Assembly: GCA_964403795.1 (NCBI GenBank)
Contig: CAYOHP010000206.1
Location: 1-8,898 of the forward strand
Length of the DNA: 8,898 nucleotides
Direction of reading: 5' to 3'
Source: CAYOHP01 sp964403795 [NCBI: uncultured bacterium]
GTDB taxonomy: Bacteria > Muiribacteriota > UBA6191 > CAZXTJ01
A program made the translations under genes and the position numbers. Positions 5,874 to 8,898 of the stretch are shown one piece after another. Each line of letters opens with the position of its first letter. The stretch's first letter is position 1. The notes beneath the pieces were generated by a model. The model was not told the origin of the DNA. It saw only the letters and a program-made list of their open reading frames with translations, and did not search any database.

Positions 5874-8422
5874 GGGTGCGGCCAGGGGCCGAGGGACTCC
5901 GGGGGTTCGGCTGGGGCCGTCTCCTCCGGGTCGCGATCCTGCTCTGGGTGCTGACGGCGGGTCCGGCCCCCGCCCTGGATCTCGAGGTCTGGGAGTATCC
6001 CCGGATCGCCAGCCCCGAGGACCCCTCGAACCGGTTCGCCTGGATCGAGCGCCTGCTCGCGAGCTTCGAGCGGGACCATCCGGGAGTCCGGATCCGGCTG
6101 ACCAAGCTGACCTGGAAGGCGGGCGGCGAGAAGCTGCGGATCGGCGTCTTCGCGGGACGCCCTCCCGACCTGGTGTCGGGAACCCTGGATCCGGCGCTGC
6201 TCGAGACCGGGGCGATCGAGCCGATCGACGACTTCCTCACCGACGAGGACCGCGACGACTACCATCCCCAGGCCCTGGCGGCCTTCGGCTACCAGGGCCG
6301 GACCTGGGGCTGGCCCTGGTGCCGCAAGGGGGACCTCCTCTACCTGAACCTCGAGGCCCTGGAGGCCGCCGGCGTCTCGCCCCCCGAGGGAGGGCGTTTC
6401 ACGCCCGAAGGATTCCGGTCGGCGCTGGCGGCCCTGGCTGCCAGGAGAGCCGCGGATCCCGGGGCTCCCTATCCCTTGGGATTCGCGTTCGCACCCGCCC
6501 GGAGTGCCGAGATGGCGCTCCTGGAGGCGCCGGGCAGACGACTCCTGGATGCCGAGGGCCGACTCGGACTGCGAGGGCCGGGCGTCGAGGCCGCGTACTC
6601 CCGCCTGCGGGACTGGTTGGACGGCGGGATCGTCCCTCCCGGGGCACCCGGCTGGAGCGAGCGGGAGGTCTGGCTGGCCTTCGCCCGCGACCGGCAGGTG
6701 GCCATGGCGGGCTTCGGACTCTGGGCCATCGGGGGCCTGACCCGCCAGGCGGGCTTCCGGTTCGGGCTGGCGGCGCTCCCGCCCCAGGAGTCCGGGCCCG
6801 GCCTGGCTCCTTCGGCGACGGTCGGCTGGTTCGTGCTGCGCCGCCCCGGCCGCCCGCCCGAAGCGACCCGGATGGCCCAGGCCCTGGCCCGCTTCCTCAC
6901 CATGGGGGAGGGGCAAGCCGTGCTCCGGGACTACGGGCAGATGCCCGCCCGTCGCTCCGCCGGCGAGCTCTATGCCGACCGGCCCCTGGAACGGCAGGCG
7001 GGTGCCCTGCTGGCGGAGGCCGCCGACCTGCCGCCCCACTCCCGGTGGGCCGCCTTCGACGAGCTGCTCAAGCGTCGGATCCAGACCTGGCTCGGGGAAG
7101 CGCGGGAGGCAGGCGGAGCGGGAGATGGCGCAAAGGATCAGGCTCCGGGCGAGCCGGGGGAGCCGGGCGAGGGACGGACCCCGGTCGACCGCTTCGCGGC
7201 GGAGCTGGAGACCGCGGCCCGCGGGGTGCTTGCGGTGCGTCCCCGCGCCGATCCCGTCCCGGGATGGGTCTTCGCCGGGATGGGCCTGGTGTCGCTGCTG
7301 GTACTGCTGCCTCCGGGCCTGGCGCTCGCCGGGATGTTCCGCACCAGTCCTGGCGCCTTCGCCCTGGCCCTGCCCGCCACCGCGACCTTGTTCCTGTTCC
7401 TGGTCGGTCCCGCGATCGCCGGCCTGGCGCTGGCGGTCCTCCGGCTCGAAGCCGGGGCCGACCTCGGTTTCGAAGGCCTCTCGAACTTCGTCCGGGCCGT
7501 GGAGGACCCGGGGTTCCTGCGGGGCTGCCGGAACACCCTGCTCTATGCCGCGGTCGTGGTGCCCGCCAACCTGGGCTCGGCCCTGTTCCTGGCGCTGTGC
7601 ATCCAGCCCCTGGGGCAGCGGATGCGGACCCTGTTCCGGGGCGCCTTCTACCTCCCCGGGGTGGCCTCGATCGTGGCGCTCGCCCTGGTCTGGCGGCAGA
7701 TCCTGGACGAGCGGGGCGGGCTGCTCGAGAAGCTGGCCGCGCCCGGGAGCTGGCTCGGGGGACTGGTGCGGGCCCTGCTCCCCTGCCTGGAACGGGTACC
7801 GGTCGCCCTGGGGATCGTCGGCCTCGGCTGGCTGGCCCTGGGTCTCCTGGTCCGGGCCCCGGCCGGGGTCCGGGAGCCGCAGCGCTACCGGGTGCGGAGG
7901 GATCTCCTGGGGACCGGCCTGGTCGGGCTCGGCCTCGCGTGGGTGGCGCTCGGGATCGATCCGGCCCTGGCTCGGGATCCCCGCCCGCTCGGATTCCTGG
8001 GATCCACCCAGCTCTCCTTCTGGGCGGTCCTCCTGGTGGTGCTGGTGCGGGGACCGGGCGGTTCCCTGCTGGTGTACCTGGCGGCCCTGGAGAACGTGGA
8101 CCGGGAGCTCTACGAGGCGGCCGAGGTCGACGGGGCCGGCCCCTGGCTCCGGTTCTACCATGTGACGCTTCCCGCCCTGGGAACCACCACGATGTTCCTG
8201 GCCATCACCGGGATCGTGGACAGCTTCCAGGCCTTCGGACAGGTCTTCCTCCTGACCGACGGCGGCCCGGGGTTCAGCTCGACGGTGGTGGTCCACCGGA
8301 TGTACCTGGCGGCTTTCCGCGACCTCGACTTCGGCCTGGCCGCGGCCCAGGGCGCCATGCTCTTCGGCGCGATCGCAGCCCTGGGAGCCGCCCGGGCCGG
8401 TTCCGAAGAGTCGCTCGGATAG
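5870..8422 (+). CDS. ABC importer fusion: family-1 solute-binding protein + MalF/UgpA-type permease
   Basis: An 850-residue fusion, starting at the ATG shared with the upstream stop. Residues 17-35 form a signal peptide ending APA, a likely signal-peptidase I site with no lipobox Cys. Residues about 36-455 match extracellular solute-binding protein family 1: an early block with FERDHPGVRI and AGRPPDLV (66-102), and the family's usual late section near 276-325. A Gly/Glu/Pro linker (about 411-437) leads to a membrane segment at about 467-489. The permease follows, with membrane segments near 500-525, 553-580, 590-612, 713-735, 771-795 and 822-841. The cytoplasmic EAA loop, where the ATPase docks, is at 749-769 (EAAEVDGAGPWLRFYHVTLP). 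An insertion at about 628-708 adds two hydrophobic segments. The C-terminus is short after the last segment. The substrate is not readable; family relatives take sugars, oligosaccharides or glycerol-3-phosphate. The partner permease and ATPase are absent here. Confidence 0.9.
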   Translation: MRVRPGAEGLRGFGWGRLLRVAILLWVLTAGPAPALDLEVWEYPRIASPEDPSNRFAWIERLLASFERDHPGVRIRLTKLTWKAGGEKLRIGVFAGRPPDLVSGTLDPALLETGAIEPIDDFLTDEDRDDYHPQALAAFGYQGRTWGWPWCRKGDLLYLNLEALEAAGVSPPEGGRFTPEGFRSALAALAARRAADPGAPYPLGFAFAPARSAEMALLEAPGRRLLDAEGRLGLRGPGVEAAYSRLRDWLDGGIVPPGAPGWSEREVWLAFARDRQVAMAGFGLWAIGGLTRQAGFRFGLAALPPQESGPGLAPSATVGWFVLRRPGRPPEATRMAQALARFLTMGEGQAVLRDYGQMPARRSAGELYADRPLERQAGALLAEAADLPPHSRWAAFDELLKRRIQTWLGEAREAGGAGDGAKDQAPGEPGEPGEGRTPVDRFAAELETAARGVLAVRPRADPVPGWVFAGMGLVSLLVLLPPGLALAGMFRTSPGAFALALPATATLFLFLVGPAIAGLALAVLRLEAGADLGFEGLSNFVRAVEDPGFLRGCRNTLLYAAVVVPANLGSALFLALCIQPLGQRMRTLFRGAFYLPGVASIVALALVWRQILDERGGLLEKLAAPGSWLGGLVRALLPCLERVPVALGIVGLGWLALGLLVRAPAGVREPQRYRVRRDLLGTGLVGLGLAWVALGIDPALARDPRPLGFLGSTQLSFWAVLLVVLVRGPGGSLLVYLAALENVDRELYEAAEVDGAGPWLRFYHVTLPALGTTTMFLAITGIVDSFQAFGQVFLLTDGGPGFSSTVVVHRMYLAAFRDLDFGLAAAQGAMLFGAIAALGAARAGSEESLG
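7751..7993 (+). other. Insertion with two extra membrane segments inside the permease domain
   Basis: Codons 628-708 of the fusion gene lie where ordinary MalF/UgpA permeases pass directly from the third core segment, through a short outer loop, to the segment before the EAA loop. Here there are hydrophobic stretches near residues 641-661 and 681-697. Between them is a strongly basic loop with six Arg (662-678), which fits a cytoplasmic hairpin by the positive-inside rule. The frame stays open and codon use does not change, so it is not a sequencing frameshift. Boundaries are by eye and may be off by about 10 residues. Confidence 0.55.
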
Positions 8423-8444
8423 CCCGCTCCGGAGGCTCCGAACG

Positions 8445-8480
8445 CGAGAAGCCCCGGAAGCGGGCTTCCGGGGCTTCTCG
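8445..8480. terminator. Perfect 16-bp inverted repeat, probable bidirectional terminator
   Basis: Arms 8445-8460 (CGAGAAGCCCCGGAAG) and 8465-8480 are exact reverse complements around a 4-nt CGGG loop. The hairpin starts 23 bp after the stop of the plus-strand transporter gene and 57 bp beyond the stop of the convergent minus-strand gene. It can therefore end transcripts from both sides. No T-tract follows on either strand, so it is not a textbook intrinsic terminator, though strong hairpins between convergent genes in high-GC genomes commonly lack one. Apart from this element the 114-bp intergenic region holds nothing I recognise. Confidence 0.8.
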
Positions 8481-8536
8481 GCTCCAGGGATCAGGGTCCG
8501 TCGGGCGCTCCCGGGTGGGGAGACGCCCTCGCTCCC

Positions 8537-8898
8537 TCAGTCCCCGTCGGGCAAGAACCGGCTGTCGAGCCCCTCGAAGGGCACGACCTCCGGCTCTGCA
8601 AGGCGCTCGCGCCGGGGACCGCGGTCCTCGCCGCGCCCTCGGTCGCCGCCCTCGCCCGGGCGACCTTCGGCCTCCCTGGGGGCGCCCTCGGGGCGGCTCC
8701 CCTCGGGTCGCGGGCCGCGGCGCCGGCGCCGCCGGCGGCGACCGCCCTCGCCCTCGGGTCGCGGGCCACGTTCCCCCGCGGGTCGCGGCCCCCGCGGGCC
8801 TCCCGCGGGGGCCGCGCGTGGGGCCGCAGCCGCCGGCCCCGACACCGCGCCCCCGGGCTTCTCGCTCGGCGCTCGCGCGTCAGCTCGAGTTTCGGGTC
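8537..8898 (-). CDS. C-terminal Arg/Gly/Pro/Glu-rich tail of an unidentified protein (5' end outside window)
   Basis: The minus-strand frame is open from the right edge to a TGA at 8539-8537, giving about 120 residues. A GTG at 8845 could be read as a start, but the frame continues upstream without a stop, and a tail this disordered is more plausible as the end of a longer protein. It is low complexity: repeated RGPRPEG-like units, a run of eight Arg, and alternating Gly/Arg/Glu/Asp. It closes with a more ordinary peptide, VVPFEGLDSRFLPDGD. Arg/Gly-rich tails of this kind often occur on RNA-binding proteins (RNase E/G, DEAD-box helicases, Rho-like proteins), but nothing here decides among them. 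The gene converges on the plus-strand operon, with the hairpin at 8445-8480 between them. Confidence 0.6.
   Translation of the reverse strand, partial: PETRADARAPSEKPGGAVSGPAAAAPRAAPAGGPRGPRPAGERGPRPEGEGGRRRRRRRRGPRPEGSRPEGAPREAEGRPGEGGDRGRGEDRGPRRERLAEPEVVPFEGLDSRFLPDGD
8700..8767 (-). repeat. 17-bp direct repeat inside the Arg-rich tail
   Basis: The 17-mer CCCTCGGGTCGCGGGCC occurs at 8700-8716 and again at 8751-8767 (plus-strand reading). Both copies are in the same reading frame of the minus-strand gene and encode part of RGPRPEG. The 34 bp between them encode the Arg-8 run. A diverged third unit (RGPRPAG) lies near 8777-8797. This looks like coding low-complexity expansion rather than an independent DNA element. 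Confidence 0.6.

Noticed and set aside
200-7850. Frequent GGGGATC / GATCCCC words
   Set aside because: They are spread through coding regions and fit common Gly-Ile and Asp-Pro codon pairs at this GC; I see no regular spacing or clustering.
5708-8296. 862-codon open frame on the minus strand
   Set aside because: Opposite the transporter fusion, whose domains are clear; the antisense protein is low complexity without recognisable features.
8491-8769. Second minus-strand frame of 92 codons near the right end
   Set aside because: It overlaps the frame ending at 8537, runs into the intergenic region close to the hairpin, and has no feature beyond GC-driven Ala/Arg/Pro content.

Overview
The window is very GC-rich, with codon third positions almost always G or C, and it is densely packed. 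Five genes on the plus strand run head to tail, with overlaps or an 11-nt gap, up to about 8422. A perfect hairpin follows, then the 3' end of a convergent minus-strand gene that runs off the right edge. The GC content, GTG starts, very long antisense shadow frames, large family-less membrane/secreted proteins and a solute-binding-protein/permease fusion suggest a planctomycete, perhaps of the Isosphaeraceae type. That placement is inference; another high-GC phylum is not excluded.

Layout. 1-1170: 3' part of a membrane protein of unknown function, with two hydrophobic segments, a long Gly/Pro-rich region and three more hydrophobic segments. 1167-3308: a secreted or membrane-anchored protein with a signal peptide, a beta-rich ectodomain that seems to hold two copies of one module, and three C-terminal membrane segments. 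3274-4551: serS, seryl-tRNA synthetase, intact. 4563-5873: a fold-type III PLP decarboxylase that resembles LysA along its whole length but has changes at several positions that bind diaminopimelate in true LysA. 5870-8422: an ABC importer subunit joining a family-1 solute-binding protein to a MalF/UgpA-type permease. 8445-8480: 16-bp inverted repeat, probable bidirectional terminator. 8537-8898 (minus): Arg/Gly/Pro/Glu-rich C-terminal tail of an unidentified protein.

How the genes may work together. The overlaps (4 bp, 35 bp, 11-nt gap, 4 bp) suggest one transcript and translational coupling. Its promoter must lie left of the window, since no credible promoter is seen between the genes. serS is a housekeeping gene lodged in this unit. 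The decarboxylase and the transporter fusion share an ATGA stop/start, so they may handle related compounds, but the sequence does not reveal the substrate. The second permease and the ATPase that such an importer needs are not in the window.

The most unusual items are the decarboxylase with altered substrate-site residues and the transporter fusion. In the fusion, an extra membrane segment between the two halves gives the correct topology, and the permease half carries an insertion with two further hydrophobic segments. No mobile element, CRISPR array, tRNA or rRNA was seen.
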